Positions 15,818 through 25,702 of a DNA stretch of 64,000 bases are shown in pieces. A program made the position numbers and the translations under genes. Numbering within the stretch: position 1 is the first letter of the stretch; each line of letters begins with the position of its first letter. Below the pieces are notes generated by a model. That model saw only the letters and a list, made by a program, of their open reading frames with translations. It was not told where the DNA came from and ran no database searches. The stretch is from JAJPKK01 sp963824905 (GTDB lineage: Bacteria > Pseudomonadota > Alphaproteobacteria > Rhizobiales > Xanthobacteraceae): contig CAWGRH010000012.1 of assembly GCA_963824905.1 (NCBI GenBank), positions 233,983-297,982 of the forward strand. The letters are read 5' to 3'.

Positions 15818-17948
15818 CTACCGCCCCAACTCCTCGACCAGGCGGTCGGCGCGATAAATCCTCGCAAGCGCCATGCGCAGCGCGCCGACCGCGACGGCGA
15901 TGGCGCGGTTCGTTTCCGGATCGAAGCCGAAGGTGCCGCCGAGCGAGGCATAGTTGCCGTCGAAGATGAGGCCGACGAGCTCGGCATCCCGGTTGACGAC
16001 GGGCGAGCCGGAATTGCCTTCGATGATGTCGTTCGTGGTGACGAAGTTGAACGGCTGCTCCGGATCGAGCGCGCCGCGCGCCGCGATCCAGCTTTCCGGA
16101 AGCTTGAACGGCTCGTTGCCGGTCGCCCGCGCGAAGGCGCCGCCGATCGTGGTGATCGGCGCGATGTCGCGGCCGTTCTCGCGGTAGCCTTTGACGGTGC
16201 CGTAGGAGAAGCGCAGCGTGAAGGTCGCGTCCGGATAGGACGACGCGCCGTCGATCGCGAACATCGCCTTCGCTATCAGCGCCGAGTTTCGCGCCAGGGG
16301 ATCGACGACGCCGTCTTCATACGCGCGGCGCTCGGCGCGCAGATCGGGGTCGATCTTGCGCGCGACCACGATCAGGGGATCGTCGCTCGCAGCGATCGCC
16401 GCCGCATCGGCATCGATCAGGCGGCGGCGCAGGGCGACATCACCAAGCTTTGTCTTGTCGATGAGCTCCGCCGCGACGGCCGCCGGCTCGCTTCCTGCCG
16501 AGCACCTTTCGCACCAAGGGATCGTCGGTGCCGAGCGCCTCGCGAAGTCTCGCGAGTGAAAAGGAAAGCGTGAGCTTCTCGAGCTCGGGATCGATCGGCA
16601 CCTCCGACAGGAGCGCCTGACGCTGGGCCGGAAAGCTGGCGTCGGTGAATTCGCGCAGGCGCTGGCCGTCGGGCTTTCTCGCCTCGTCGGCGTGCCGCAC
16701 CAGCGCCTTGGCGTATCGAAACAGATACGAACGAAAGCCGAGGCCGCCTTCGGTGAACACATAGCGGTCTCGCACCGGGCGGAAGCGGTCGAGCCTCGCC
16801 TCGATGTTGTCCCAGGCCTGCCCGTATTGCGCCGAGAGACGCGGGTCGGCGGCGATCTTGGCGCGCAGCGCGCGCTCGGCGACGGCACGTGCGGCGATGA
16901 TGGCGGGATCGGCGAGCGCATAGAACCGGCCCTTGCCGTCCTTGACGAAGTCCTCGACGTCGAGCAGCAACGGCTCGGAAATCCGCGCCTGCGCGGTGCC
17001 GCTCGCGGCGAAGGCGGTGAGCAGCCCGCGCAGCTCCGAATAGTAGAACAGGTTGCGCGGCAAGGTGACGTCGCGCTCGAAGACGAGCTGGGCGACCGTG
17101 TCCAATCGGCTGGTCTGCCCGGGATTGCCCGCGGTGAAGGTGAGCTCGCCCGGCCGCACGTCCCGCGCCGCGTAGCGCAGGAAATTCGCCGAGGTGTCCA
17201 GCGGGCGGCCATCGGCGTAGACGCGCAGATACGTCACGTCGAGGACGTAGCGCGGAAACTCGTAGTTATCGAGATCGCCGCCGAACGTCGCAATGGCCAG
17301 CTCCGGTGAGAACACGAGGCGCACGTCGAGATAGCGCCGGTAGCGGTAGAGCTTAAAGATCGCGCCGCTATAGAGCGCGACGACGTCGCAGCGGATCGCA
17401 GCATCGCCGCCCTCGCATTCGCGGGTGATCGCGGCCTCGGTCGCCTGTTCGACCTCGGCGCGGGCGTTGTCGCCGCGGCCCGCGGTCGCACCGGCGATGC
17501 GCGCGGTGACGTCGGAAATCGCGACGAGCTGGTCGATCTCGACGTCGGGACATTTGCGCTCGTCCGCGAGGGTCTTGGCAAAGAATCCGGACTCGACGAG
17601 ATCTTCGCTCGCGGTAGAGAGCTGGGCGATGCAGTCGCGTGCGCAATGATGGTTGGTCTGCACGAGGCCTTGCGGCGATACGAAGCTTCCCGAGCAACCG
17701 CGCGCGAGCCGCACCGAAGCGAGGCGGACGTGGTCGAGCCAGGCCTCGCTCGGCGCAAAGCCGTACGCCTTCTCGACCCGTGCGGACGGGAAGGCGTCGG
17801 GCAACCACAGACCGTCGTCTGCTACCGCGGGGGCGACGGCGAGCGCCAGCAGCGGAGCGGCGAGCACACGAGCGGAGCGGCGAGCACAAGGAGCGGTGCG
17901 GCGAGTGCGGGGATGAGGGTGAAGGTGGGGCGCATCTGGCTTTCCCAT
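15818..17948 (-). pseudogene. S46 family serine peptidase (DPP7/DPP11 type), disrupted
   Basis: The sequence encodes a periplasmic dipeptidyl-peptidase. Catalytic residues are recognisable: QTNHHCA (His), GGDLDNYEFPR (Asp) and EGNSGSPVVN (Ser). Two lesions are present. Near 16497 one extra base splits the frame, and the downstream frame continues with ELIDKTKLGDVALRRR to the stop at 15818. At 17851-17890 a 20-bp tandem duplication lies inside the signal-peptide coding region. An ATG at 17935 would give a perfect signal peptide, MRPTFTLIPALAAPLLVLAA and following, only if one 20-bp copy were removed. As written that frame soon meets a stop. An upstream out-of-phase ATG at 17948 reads into the mature protein with an arginine-rich leader. 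Damage, error or switchable expression are all possible. Confidence 0.85.
17851..17890. repeat. 20-bp tandem duplication in a signal-peptide coding region
   Basis: The unit AGCGGAGCGGCGAGCACACG at 17851-17870 is repeated with one or two changes at 17871-17890. A more diverged third unit follows at about 17891-17910. Because 20 is not a multiple of three, the duplication shifts the frame between the natural signal peptide and the mature S46 peptidase. Confidence 0.85.
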
Positions 17949-18101
17949 TCGCCCCCGCGCACAACTCTCGCACAGATTCGCGAAGCCAGCCATCGAGGGG
18001 CGCACGCGCGGCGACACCGTGAGCGACCGCTCTCGCGTGGCGGCGGAGGATTTTGCTAAGGTCGCCGCAACCGGCCGCGGGCGGCCGAGCGGGAGGAAAC
18101 G

Positions 18102-19058
18102 ATGGCGCGCGGTTTGTTGGCGACGGTGATGGCGCTGGTGACGGTGCCAGCGATCGCGCTCGTGGCGACGGCCGCCTTCGGGCAAGCCATGCCGGGCGGT
18201 GCACCGAGTGCCGCCGGCAAGCTCGGTGCCGCCGACAAGCCGGGCGCCGTGCCGATCCCGAATTTGTCCGGGATGTGGGCGCATCCCTATCTCACCGGCT
18301 TCGAGCCGCCGGTCTCGGGTCCCGGCCCGGTGCGCAACAAGTCGCGGCTTCCGAACGGCGTCGCCAATTTCCAGAAGCTGGTCGGCGACTACGCCAATCC
18401 GATCCTCAAGCCGCAAGCCGCCGAGGCGGTGAAGAAGCACGGCGAGATCACGCTCGCCGGCAACGGATATCCCACGCCGAGCAACCAGTGCTGGCCCGGC
18501 GGCGTACCTTATGTGTTCTGGGACTTCATCGTGCAGATCATCCAGCAGCCGGACCGGGTCACCATCATCTATCGCCACGGCGACGAAGTCCGCCGCGTGC
18601 GCCTCAACGATTCCCATCCTGCGCAGGTGACGCCGACCTGGTACGGCAACTCGGTCGGCCACTACGAGGGCGACACGCTCGTCATCGACACTGTCGGCAT
18701 CAAGATCGGCCCCTACGCGATGGTCGATATGTACGGCACGCCGCACTCGCCGGCGCTGCACGTCGTCGAGCGCTACCGGCTCCTCGATTACGCCGACGCC
18801 AAGGACGCGCTCGATCGCAACGACAAGGAGAATTTTCGCGCCACCGGCGGCGCGGAGATCGTCGACAACGACCGCGGCAAGGTGCTCTCGCTCGAATTCA
18901 CCGTCGACGACGAGGGCGTGTTCACGATGCCGTGGAAGGCGAGCATCACCTATCGGCGCAATGTCGGCGAATGGACGGAGCTCATCTGCGCCGAGAACCC
19001 GCGCGAGTTCGACCGGGCGGAGTCCCCGGTTCCCCACGCCGACAAGCCGGATTTTTGA
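18102..19058 (+). CDS. Secreted protein of unknown function, family with SVGHYEGDTLVIDT motif (copy 1)
   Basis: The 318-residue protein has a signal peptide (LLATVMALVTVPAIALVATA, cut after an AxA-like site). It then has NLSGMWAHPYLTGFEPPVSG, QCWPGGVPYVFWDF, NSVGHYEGDTLVIDTVG, LHVVERYRLLDYADA and VDDEGVFTMPWKASITYRR, ending in CAENPREFDRA. I know this pattern from many secreted hypothetical proteins but not a function. Two more copies occur in this window at 29399-30250 and 52426-53361. All three share the HYEGDTLV motif, the ERYRLL/ERWRLI motif and a C-terminal KPDF. The mature protein is probably beta-rich and periplasmic or extracellular. Confidence 0.8.
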   Translation: MARGLLATVMALVTVPAIALVATAAFGQAMPGGAPSAAGKLGAADKPGAVPIPNLSGMWAHPYLTGFEPPVSGPGPVRNKSRLPNGVANFQKLVGDYANPILKPQAAEAVKKHGEITLAGNGYPTPSNQCWPGGVPYVFWDFIVQIIQQPDRVTIIYRHGDEVRRVRLNDSHPAQVTPTWYGNSVGHYEGDTLVIDTVGIKIGPYAMVDMYGTPHSPALHVVERYRLLDYADAKDALDRNDKENFRATGGAEIVDNDRGKVLSLEFTVDDEGVFTMPWKASITYRRNVGEWTELICAENPREFDRAESPVPHADKPDF

Positions 19059-19083
19059 TCGCGGCCCTGCGGTTTCCTTGTCA

Positions 19084-19133
19084 GACCTCATCCTTCGAGA
19101 CGCGCGCAAGAGCGCGCTCCTCAGGACGAGGTC
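19084..19133. repeat. Dispersed palindrome (GACCTCATCCTTCGAGAC type)
   Basis: An imperfect inverted repeat begins GACCTCATCCTTCGAGACGC and ends GCGCTCCTCAGGACGAGGTC, with complementary arms around a short AAGA-containing loop. This is a well-known intergenic element in Bradyrhizobium-like genomes. It lies between convergent genes and could end transcription from both sides. Confidence 0.8.
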
Positions 19134-19151
19134 ATATGTGTTTCACGCAAC

Positions 19152-20222
19152 TCAATTCGCGGACGCACCGAGCTGCTTCGCCATCCAGTCCGCGGACTTT
19201 CCGCGGTACTTGTAGAAGCGGTTGTGGGCGACGTGGTTGCCGTCGTCGATGACGAGAAGCTCCACCGGCCCCCGCGCGGCCTCCGCGAGCTTCTTGGCAT
19301 CCTCCGGCGGGCACAGGCGATCGAGCCCGCCGGCGATCACGAACAGCGGGCACTCGATCTTGTCGGCGACGCCGGCGAGCGAGAGCGCGTGCGCCCGCTG
19401 CTTGCCTTCGGTATCGTTCGCGCTATGGCTGCGGGCGATGAAGGCGAGCCGGGTGAGCTCGGGCAGGCTCTCCCATAGGGCGCCGAAATCCCAGGGCCCG
19501 CAATTGGCGATGCAGGCCTTGAGGCGCTTCTCGAACGCGGCGCTGCGCGGCGCGTAATAACCGCCGAGGCTGATGCCCCAGATGCCGATGCGATCGGCAT
19601 CGATATCCCTGTGCTCGCGCTCGACCCAGTCGATGACCGCGCCGGTGACCGCCTCGTAGTCGGGGCGGATCGGGAAGTCATATTCCGCCTCGCCCTGGCC
19701 CGGCCCGTCGAAGGCGAGGATCGCCATGCCGCGGCGCAGGAAGCCGTCCTCGAATGTGAGGAGCTCCTCCTTGGTCGAATCGAGGCCCATGGTCATCAGC
19801 ACCAGCGGCGGCCGCGCGATGTCGTGCGGGCGCCGCAGGGTGCCGGCGAGGTGCTTGCCCTCATAGGGGATCATCACCCGCTCGCCGGGCGGATCGAGAT
19901 GCGGCAGCGCGAGGTTGAGGCAGGCGACCGCGCGGCGATGGGCGGCACGCATCTGGTTCATGTCGTTGACGAAGAGATACTTGGCGAAATGGTAGGTCGC
20001 GGCGGCGCGGGCGAGATGCTCGCCGGCGCTGACGAAGTGCTTCTGCGCGAGCGCCTCCATGCCGAGGTCCTCGTGGACCTTGGCGCGCGCCGACCATGCG
20101 CGGCACCAGTCCTCCCAACGATCGAGCGAGGCCAGCACGTCGTGGAAATCGCTCGGCGCCACCCCGTTGACGGTGAAACGCGCCAGCCAGTGCGCCGCAT
20201 GCGTGATCCTGGGGTCCGCCAT
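19152..20222 (-). CDS. Alpha/beta hydrolase (FrsA/DUF1100-like esterase)
   Basis: From the ATG at 20222 the protein is 356 residues. A helical N-terminal region (about 1-120, with tetratricopeptide-like LAQKHFVSAGEHLARAAATY) precedes a hydrolase core. The core shows VLMTMGLDSTKEEL, MAILAFDGPGQGEAEYDFPI, the nucleophile elbow GIWGISLGGYYAPR and the C-terminal DDGNHVAHNRF with the catalytic His. This layout matches 2,6-dihydroxy-pseudo-oxynicotine hydrolase and FrsA-like C-C hydrolases and esterases. The substrate is unknown. It has no signal peptide. Confidence 0.87.
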   Translation of the reverse strand: MADPRITHAAHWLARFTVNGVAPSDFHDVLASLDRWEDWCRAWSARAKVHEDLGMEALAQKHFVSAGEHLARAAATYHFAKYLFVNDMNQMRAAHRRAVACLNLALPHLDPPGERVMIPYEGKHLAGTLRRPHDIARPPLVLMTMGLDSTKEELLTFEDGFLRRGMAILAFDGPGQGEAEYDFPIRPDYEAVTGAVIDWVEREHRDIDADRIGIWGISLGGYYAPRSAAFEKRLKACIANCGPWDFGALWESLPELTRLAFIARSHSANDTEGKQRAHALSLAGVADKIECPLFVIAGGLDRLCPPEDAKKLAEAARGPVELLVIDDGNHVAHNRFYKYRGKSADWMAKQLGASAN

Positions 20223-20244
20223 GGTCTCCTCCGCCGGTTTTCTT

Positions 20245-20349
20245 CTCCCTCCCCCTGAAAGGGGGAGGGTCGGGGTGGGGGTCCGCGGCCTCGCCACCCT
20301 TGCCGCCCGCGACCCCCTCCCCACCCTCCCCCTTTCAGGGGGAGGGAGA
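20245..20349. repeat. Long G/C-rich inverted repeat upstream of the molybdenum hydroxylase gene
   Basis: CTCCCTCCCCCTGAAAGGGG and following at about 20245-20280 is mirrored by CCCCTTTCAGGGGGAGGGAG at about 20328-20349. About 50 GC-rich bases separate the arms. It lies between two divergent genes and is related to the repeats near 13120, 32330 and 53480. Confidence 0.8.
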
Positions 20350-20508
20350 AGTGCACGCGGGGCCGTGACGCGGACGCGACGAGAAATACAGCGTCGGGTT
20401 CGTCGCGCAAGCTGGACTCCGCGTGGGAGAAGTGCCTGCCGGTCGGCGCGGCGACATTCGACCGCGCAGGATTGGAGCCGCGCCCGGCATTTGTTATGCG
20501 GGCGAGGC

Positions 20509-22861
20509 ATGAGGACGGAATCGCCATCTTCCGCCGGATTCTTCGGCCGCAGCGTGCTGCGGGTCGAGGACCACAAGCTGCTGCGCGGGGCTGGGCGGTT
20601 CGTCGACGACATCGCGCTTCCCGGCGTGCTGCATGCCGCGTTCGTGCGAAGCCCGATCGCCCACGGGAAGATACGTCGTATCGATACCGCCGCGGCGCGC
20701 GCTGTCGAAGGCGTGCAGGCCGTGCTCACCTATGCCGACCTGCGGCCGTTGATGTCCGGCGACCGCATTCCGCTGGCGTTGCCCTCGGCAGCGATCCGGT
20801 TCGATGCCGATCCCGTCTGGCTCGCTAAGAACGAGGTTTGCCATGTCGGCGAGCCCGTGGCGATGGTGGTGGCCGCAAGCCGGCGCGTCGCAGAGGACGC
20901 CGCGCGGCTTGTCGCGCTCGACATCGAGCCGCTGCCGGCGATCGTCGACCCCTTTGCCGCCGTCGCGCCGGGAGCGCCGCGGGTGCGGCTCGACTGTCCG
21001 GATAACCTCGTCGCCCGCGCAGCGATCGATTACGGCGATGTCGACAAGGCTTTCGCCGGCGCTGCGCACCGGGTCGCCGAGCGCTTCCATCTCCACAAGG
21101 GCGGCGGTCATTCGATCGAGCCGCGCGGCGTGATGGCGAAATTCGATGCCGCCGAGCAGGCGTTGACCGTCTGGGACGGCACCCAGATGCCGCACCGCGC
21201 CAAGGCCGTGCTCGTCGCCACGCTCGGCCTCGCCGAGCATCAGATGCGGGTCATCGCCCCCGATGTCGGCGGCGGGTTCGGCCCCAAGGCGGTGTTCCAC
21301 CCCGAGGAGCTTGCCGTGCCGGCGGCGGCGATGCTCGTCGGGCAGCCGGTGAAATGGATCGAGGACCGCGCCGAAAATTTCGTCGCAGCCGCCGCCGAGC
21401 GCAACCAGGTGTGGGACGTCGAGGCCGCGTTCGCCGCGGACGGGCGCCTGCTCGGCATCCGCGGGCGCCTCTATCACGATCACGGCGCCACGACGCCCTA
21501 CGGCGCCGCGCTGCCCTACAACGCCGCGACCAACCTCATCGGCCCCTATGTGCTGCCGGCCTATCGCATCGAAATCCTGTCCTGCATGACCAACATGCCG
21601 CCGGGCACGCCGACCCGCGGCGCCGGCCGGCCGCAGGGCACCTATGTGATGGAACGCCTGCTCGACCGCGGCGCCGCGCTCACCGGCCTCGCGCGCGATG
21701 AGATCCGCCGTCGCAATCTCATCGCGGCGGAGAAAATGCCGTATCCGACGCCGGTCACGCAGCGCGACGGCTCGACCATGGTCTATGACAGCGGCGACTA
21801 TCCGGAATGCCAGCGCCGTGCGCTCGCGGCCGCCGATTGGGCCGACTTCCCGGCCCGGCGCGAAGCCGCGCGGCGGGACGGCCGGCTGATTGGCATCGGT
21901 CTCGCGAACTACGTGGAGGCGACCGGGCGCGGTCCGTTCGAGTCCGCCGGCATCCGCATCGGCCCGTCCGGTACGATCGTCGTTACCACCGGCGCCACCG
22001 CGCAGGGCCAGGGCGTCAAGACCATGCTGGCGCAGATCGCGGCCGACGTGCTGCACGTCGTGCCGGCCGCGATCCACGTCGTCGACGGCGACACCGCAGC
22101 GAGCCCGCTCGGCCTCGGCGCCTTCGCGAGCCGTCAGGCGGTGACTGCGGGTAACGCCGTGCACCGCGCCGCGCTGATCGTTGCCGACAAGATCAGGCAG
22201 GCGGGCGCGAGCCTGATGGAGACCTCACCCGACGATCTCGAGCTTGTCGACGGCGTGGTCCGCGTGAAAGGCGTGCCGGGAATGCAGCGCAGTCTTCGCG
22301 CAAGTCGCGAAGGCGCTCGCCGGCGTGCCGGGATTTGCGCTGCCTGGCGGTCTGCCGCCGGGGCTCGCCGCCGCGGTCGATTTCGAGCCGCCAGCGCTGA
22401 CCTACACCAACGGCTGCCACGTGGTCGAAGCCGAGGTCGATCCCGACACCGGACGGGTAGCCCTGCTGCGCTATGTGGTGGTGCACGACTGCGGCCGGGT
22501 GATCAATCCGATGATGCTCGACGGCCAGGTGCAGGGCGGCGTCGTCAACGGCATCGGCGCGACGCTCACCGAATGGATGCGCTACGCCGAGGACGGCCAG
22601 CCGCTCACCGTCAATTATGCCGACTACCTGCTGCCGAGCGTCGACACCGTCCCGCCGATCGAGATCCACCACATGGAGTCGCCGACGCCGCTCAACCCGC
22701 TCGGCGTCAAGGGCGCCGCCGAGAGCGGCACCATCGGCGCGCCGGCGGCGATCGTATCCGCAATCGAGGATGCGTTGCGCCCCCTCGGCGTCATCATCCG
22801 CGATCTGCCGGTGACGCCGGCGCGGCTCTCCGCCCTCATCGCGGCGGCCGCGCGCAAATGA
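20509..22861 (+). CDS. Molybdopterin-binding xanthine dehydrogenase-family large subunit, frameshifted
   Basis: The N-terminal part begins MRTESPSSAGFFGRSVLRVE. It carries the aldehyde-oxidase hammerhead region (LPGVLHAAFVRSPIAHGKIR), APDVGGGFGPKA (molybdenum-cofactor loop) and GAGRPQGTYVMERLLD. Near 22285 one extra base shifts the frame. The correct continuation AVFAQVAKALAGVPGFALPG leads into VEAEVDPDTGRVALLRYVV and GVKGAAESGTIGAP, which contains the catalytic Glu. The stop at 22859-22861 overlaps the next start as ATGA. In this family the subunit works with 2Fe-2S and FAD partners, but neither gene is present nearby. The substrate could be an aldehyde or aromatic heterocycle. The frameshift may be an assembly error. 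Confidence 0.88.
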
Positions 22862-24090
22862 GCCGGGCGGCGGTGGTCGGGGCAGGGCCTGCGGGCCTCA
22901 TGGCGGCCGAGCGGCTCGCCGCCGCGGGCGTGCGCGTCACCGTCTATGACCGCATGCCGTCGGTCGGGCGAAAATTTCTGCTCGCCGGCCGCGGTGGCCT
23001 CAATCTGACCCACAGCGAGCCGCTGCAAAAGTTCCTCGACCGCTATCACCCGAGGCATGAAGCGCTGCGCGCCGCAATCGAAGCGTTTCCGCCGCAGCGA
23101 CTGCGCGACTGGTCCGAGGCGCTCGGCCAGCAGACGTTTGTCGGCACCAGCGGGCGGGTATTTCCGAAGGCGATGAAGGCCTCGCCGCTGCTGCGGGCAT
23201 GGCTGCGCCGGCTCGGTGACGGCGGGGTTACCTTCGCCATGCGGCACCGCTTCATCGGATGGCAGGACGGCGCGCTCGCCTTCGCGCAGCCGGACGGCTC
23301 GACCGTCACCGATCGGCCGGATGTGACCGTTCTGGCGCTCGGCGGTGCGAGCTGGCCGCGGCTCGGCTCGGACGGCGGCTGGACGACGGCGCTGGGAGAG
23401 GCCGGCATCGCGATCGCCCCGTTGCAGCCAGCCAATTGCGGTTTCCGGGTCAACTGGTCGGAGCCGTTCCGCAGCCGGCGCGCCGGCACCCCGCTCAAGC
23501 GCATCGCCGTCACCTTCGCCGGGCAGACGGTGCGGGGCGAGGCGGTGATCACCGCGGACGGGATCGAGGGCGGCGCGATCTATGCGCTCTCGGGCCCGCT
23601 CCGCGAGGCGACCGTAGGTGAGGGCAGTGCCGTCCTCGCCATCGACCTGCGTCCCGATCTGACACAGGCCGATCTCGCCGCCCGCCTTGCGAAGGCGCGG
23701 GCCAAGGATTCCCTCTCAGCCGCGCTGCGCAAGAACGCCCGACTGTCTCCCGCCGATATCGATCTCCTGCGGGAAGCGGCCATCGCCGAGGGCCGCCAGC
23801 TTGCCGGGCTGCCGGCATCGGAACTTGCGGCCTTCATCAAGGCGGTGCCCCTTCGCCTCACCGGCGTCGCCGACATCGCCCGGGCGATTTCGACGGCGGG
23901 CGGCATCTCGTTCGACGAAATCAACGAAAAATTCATGCTGCGCAAGCGGCCCGGTGTCTTCGTCGCCGGAGAAATGCTCGATTGGGAGGCACCGACCGGC
24001 GGTTATCTCCTCCAGGCGTCATTTGCGACAGGTGTTGCTGCGGCAGAAGGCGCGCTCGTTTGCCTCAAGGGGATGCAAGGGGATTGTTGA
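22858..24090 (+). CDS. BaiN/TIGR03862-type NAD(P)/FAD flavoprotein
   Basis: The 410-residue protein starts MSRAAVVGAGPAGLMAAERL, a Rossmann dinucleotide-binding fingerprint, overlapping the preceding stop as ATGA. It continues with GRKFLLAGRGGLNLTHSEPL, TFVGTSGRVFPKAMKASPLL, LALGGASWPRLGSDGGW, DGIEGGAIYALSGPLRE, and ends EMLDWEAPTGGYLLQASFAT. These are typical of the HI0933/BaiN flavoprotein family. BaiN takes part in bile-acid dehydroxylation in gut bacteria, whereas proteobacterial members have no proven reaction. The overlap suggests co-expression with the molybdenum hydroxylase. Confidence 0.9.
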   Translation: MSRAAVVGAGPAGLMAAERLAAAGVRVTVYDRMPSVGRKFLLAGRGGLNLTHSEPLQKFLDRYHPRHEALRAAIEAFPPQRLRDWSEALGQQTFVGTSGRVFPKAMKASPLLRAWLRRLGDGGVTFAMRHRFIGWQDGALAFAQPDGSTVTDRPDVTVLALGGASWPRLGSDGGWTTALGEAGIAIAPLQPANCGFRVNWSEPFRSRRAGTPLKRIAVTFAGQTVRGEAVITADGIEGGAIYALSGPLREATVGEGSAVLAIDLRPDLTQADLAARLAKARAKDSLSAALRKNARLSPADIDLLREAAIAEGRQLAGLPASELAAFIKAVPLRLTGVADIARAISTAGGISFDEINEKFMLRKRPGVFVAGEMLDWEAPTGGYLLQASFATGVAAAEGALVCLKGMQGDC

Positions 24091-24116
24091 GCAAGCCACA
24101 CCGACCCCTGTATAAT
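24087..24116 (+). promoter_or_regulatory. Probable promoter for the UbiD-type decarboxylase gene
   Basis: TTGAGC at 24087-24092 and a perfect TATAAT at 24111-24116 are separated by 18 bases, within the end of the preceding gene and the spacer. The transcript would have a leader of about 70 bases before the ATG at 24194. This suggests the decarboxylase and following genes can be expressed independently of the upstream flavoprotein. Confidence 0.5.
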
Positions 24117-24193
24117 CGCGTCGCTCAGAACATGTCGCGAAAACGAAGACACGGCGGCGGGTCGTACGCACCGCAAAGAACTGGCCGACAGGG

Positions 24194-25675
24194 ATGGACG
24201 CACGCAGCAATTTCAAGGCCGGCATCGCCTATGACGACCTGCGCGAATGGCTCGCGCTGGCCGATCAGCTCGGCGAGGTCCGCACCGTGCGCGGCGCCAC
24301 CTGGCAGGAGGACATCGGCCTCGCGGCGGAAGCGATCCTGCGCGCCGAGCATGGCCCCTGCGTCGTGTTCGACGACATTCCCGGCTGCCCCAAGGGGTTC
24401 CGCCTGCTCCTGAACATGTTCGCCGGCACGCGCCGCAATATGACGTTCGGCTTTCCGGACGAGCTCACGAAATGGGAGCTCAGCGAGGCCTACCGCGACG
24501 CCTATCTCAAAGATGCGCGCCTCATCCCCCATGAGATCGTCGACACCGGGCCCGTGCTCGAGAACGTCCTGATGGGCGACGAGGTCGACGTGCTCAAGTT
24601 CCCGGCGCCGGTCTGGCATCAGCTCGACGGCGGCCGTTATATCGGCACCGGCACCTACAGCATCACCCGCGACCCGGAGGAGAACTGGCTCAATGCCGGC
24701 GCCTACCGGGCCCAGGTCCACGACAAGACCTCGGTCGGCGTGCTGATGGCGGCCGGTCATCACGGCGCGCTGCACCGCGACAAGTACTGGAAGAAGGGGG
24801 AGGCCCTCCCGCTGGTGATGGTGCTCGGCGGCGATCCCCTGGCGTTCTTCTACGGCGGTACCGAGGCGCCCTATGGCGTGTTCGAGCTCGACATCGTCGG
24901 CGGCTTGCGTGGCCGTCCGGTGAAGATGGTCCGCGGCAAGGTCACCGGGCTGCCGTTTCCGGCCGCCGCCGAGATCGTGCTCGAGGGCTATGTGACGCCG
25001 GACCGCCGCGAGATCGAAGGGCCGTTCGGCGAATGGACCGGCCACTACGCCGGCGGCGCCGCGCCGCACCCCGTCCTCGACATCAAGGCGATCTACCACC
25101 GCAACGACCCGATCCTCGTCGGCGTGCCGCCGATGGGCGCCGGGCCGGACGAGATGGCGCGCTACCGCGCGGTGCTGCGCTCGGCCATGGTCAAGCAGAA
25201 CATGACCAATGCCGGGGTCCCCGAGGTCCAGCAGGTGTGGTGCCACGAGGTCGGCGGCTCGCGCCTGCTCCACGGCATCTCGATCAAACAGAAATATCCG
25301 GGCCACGCGGTACAGGCCGGGCAGATCGCGGCACAATGCGGCGCCTCGGCCTATGCCTCCAAATACATCATCGTGGTCGACGAGGATGTCGACGTCACCA
25401 ATCTCGAGCACCTGTTGTGGGCGATGCTGACGCGCACCGATCCCAAGGAGTCGATCCAGTTCATCGAGGGCTCCTGGGATTCGCCGGCCGATCCGCGGCT
25501 GCCGCCGGAAAAGCGCGCCGCCGGCGACATGACCCATTCGGTCGCCGTCATCAATGCCTGCAAGCCCTATCACTGGCGCAACAAATTCCCGCCCAGCAAT
25601 GCACCCAGCGCAGAGATCGCCCGCAAAGCGCGCGAGCGGTTCGGCTGGCTCCTTGATGGCGCCCCGGAGAGCTGA
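24194..25675 (+). CDS. UbiD family prenylated-FMN-dependent decarboxylase
   Basis: The 493-residue length fits UbiD. Recognisable parts are the N-terminal region (DDLREWLALADQLGEVRTVR), the DPEENWLNAGAYRAQVHDKT segment, GGDPLAFFYGGTEAPYGVFE, VLEGYVTPDRREIEGPFGEW with the catalytic Glu-Arg-Glu residues, and the C-terminal SKYIIVVDEDVDVTNLEHLL. UbiD enzymes decarboxylate or carboxylate aromatic or alpha,beta-unsaturated acids and need prenyl-FMN from UbiX. No UbiX gene is visible nearby. The downstream GMC oxidoreductase begins 27 bases later, suggesting one operon. Confidence 0.93.
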   Translation: MDARSNFKAGIAYDDLREWLALADQLGEVRTVRGATWQEDIGLAAEAILRAEHGPCVVFDDIPGCPKGFRLLLNMFAGTRRNMTFGFPDELTKWELSEAYRDAYLKDARLIPHEIVDTGPVLENVLMGDEVDVLKFPAPVWHQLDGGRYIGTGTYSITRDPEENWLNAGAYRAQVHDKTSVGVLMAAGHHGALHRDKYWKKGEALPLVMVLGGDPLAFFYGGTEAPYGVFELDIVGGLRGRPVKMVRGKVTGLPFPAAAEIVLEGYVTPDRREIEGPFGEWTGHYAGGAAPHPVLDIKAIYHRNDPILVGVPPMGAGPDEMARYRAVLRSAMVKQNMTNAGVPEVQQVWCHEVGGSRLLHGISIKQKYPGHAVQAGQIAAQCGASAYASKYIIVVDEDVDVTNLEHLLWAMLTRTDPKESIQFIEGSWDSPADPRLPPEKRAAGDMTHSVAVINACKPYHWRNKFPPSNAPSAEIARKARERFGWLLDGAPES

Positions 25676-25702
25676 AATGGTTCGAGCTGAAGTGGTTCCG
25701 CG

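Noticed and set aside
20059..24090. A single 1343-codon open frame joining the molybdenum hydroxylase and the BaiN-like flavoprotein
   Set aside because: After about 22285 this frame stops matching the hydroxylase, which continues in another phase up to 22861. The join is a by-product of the frameshift and not a true fusion.
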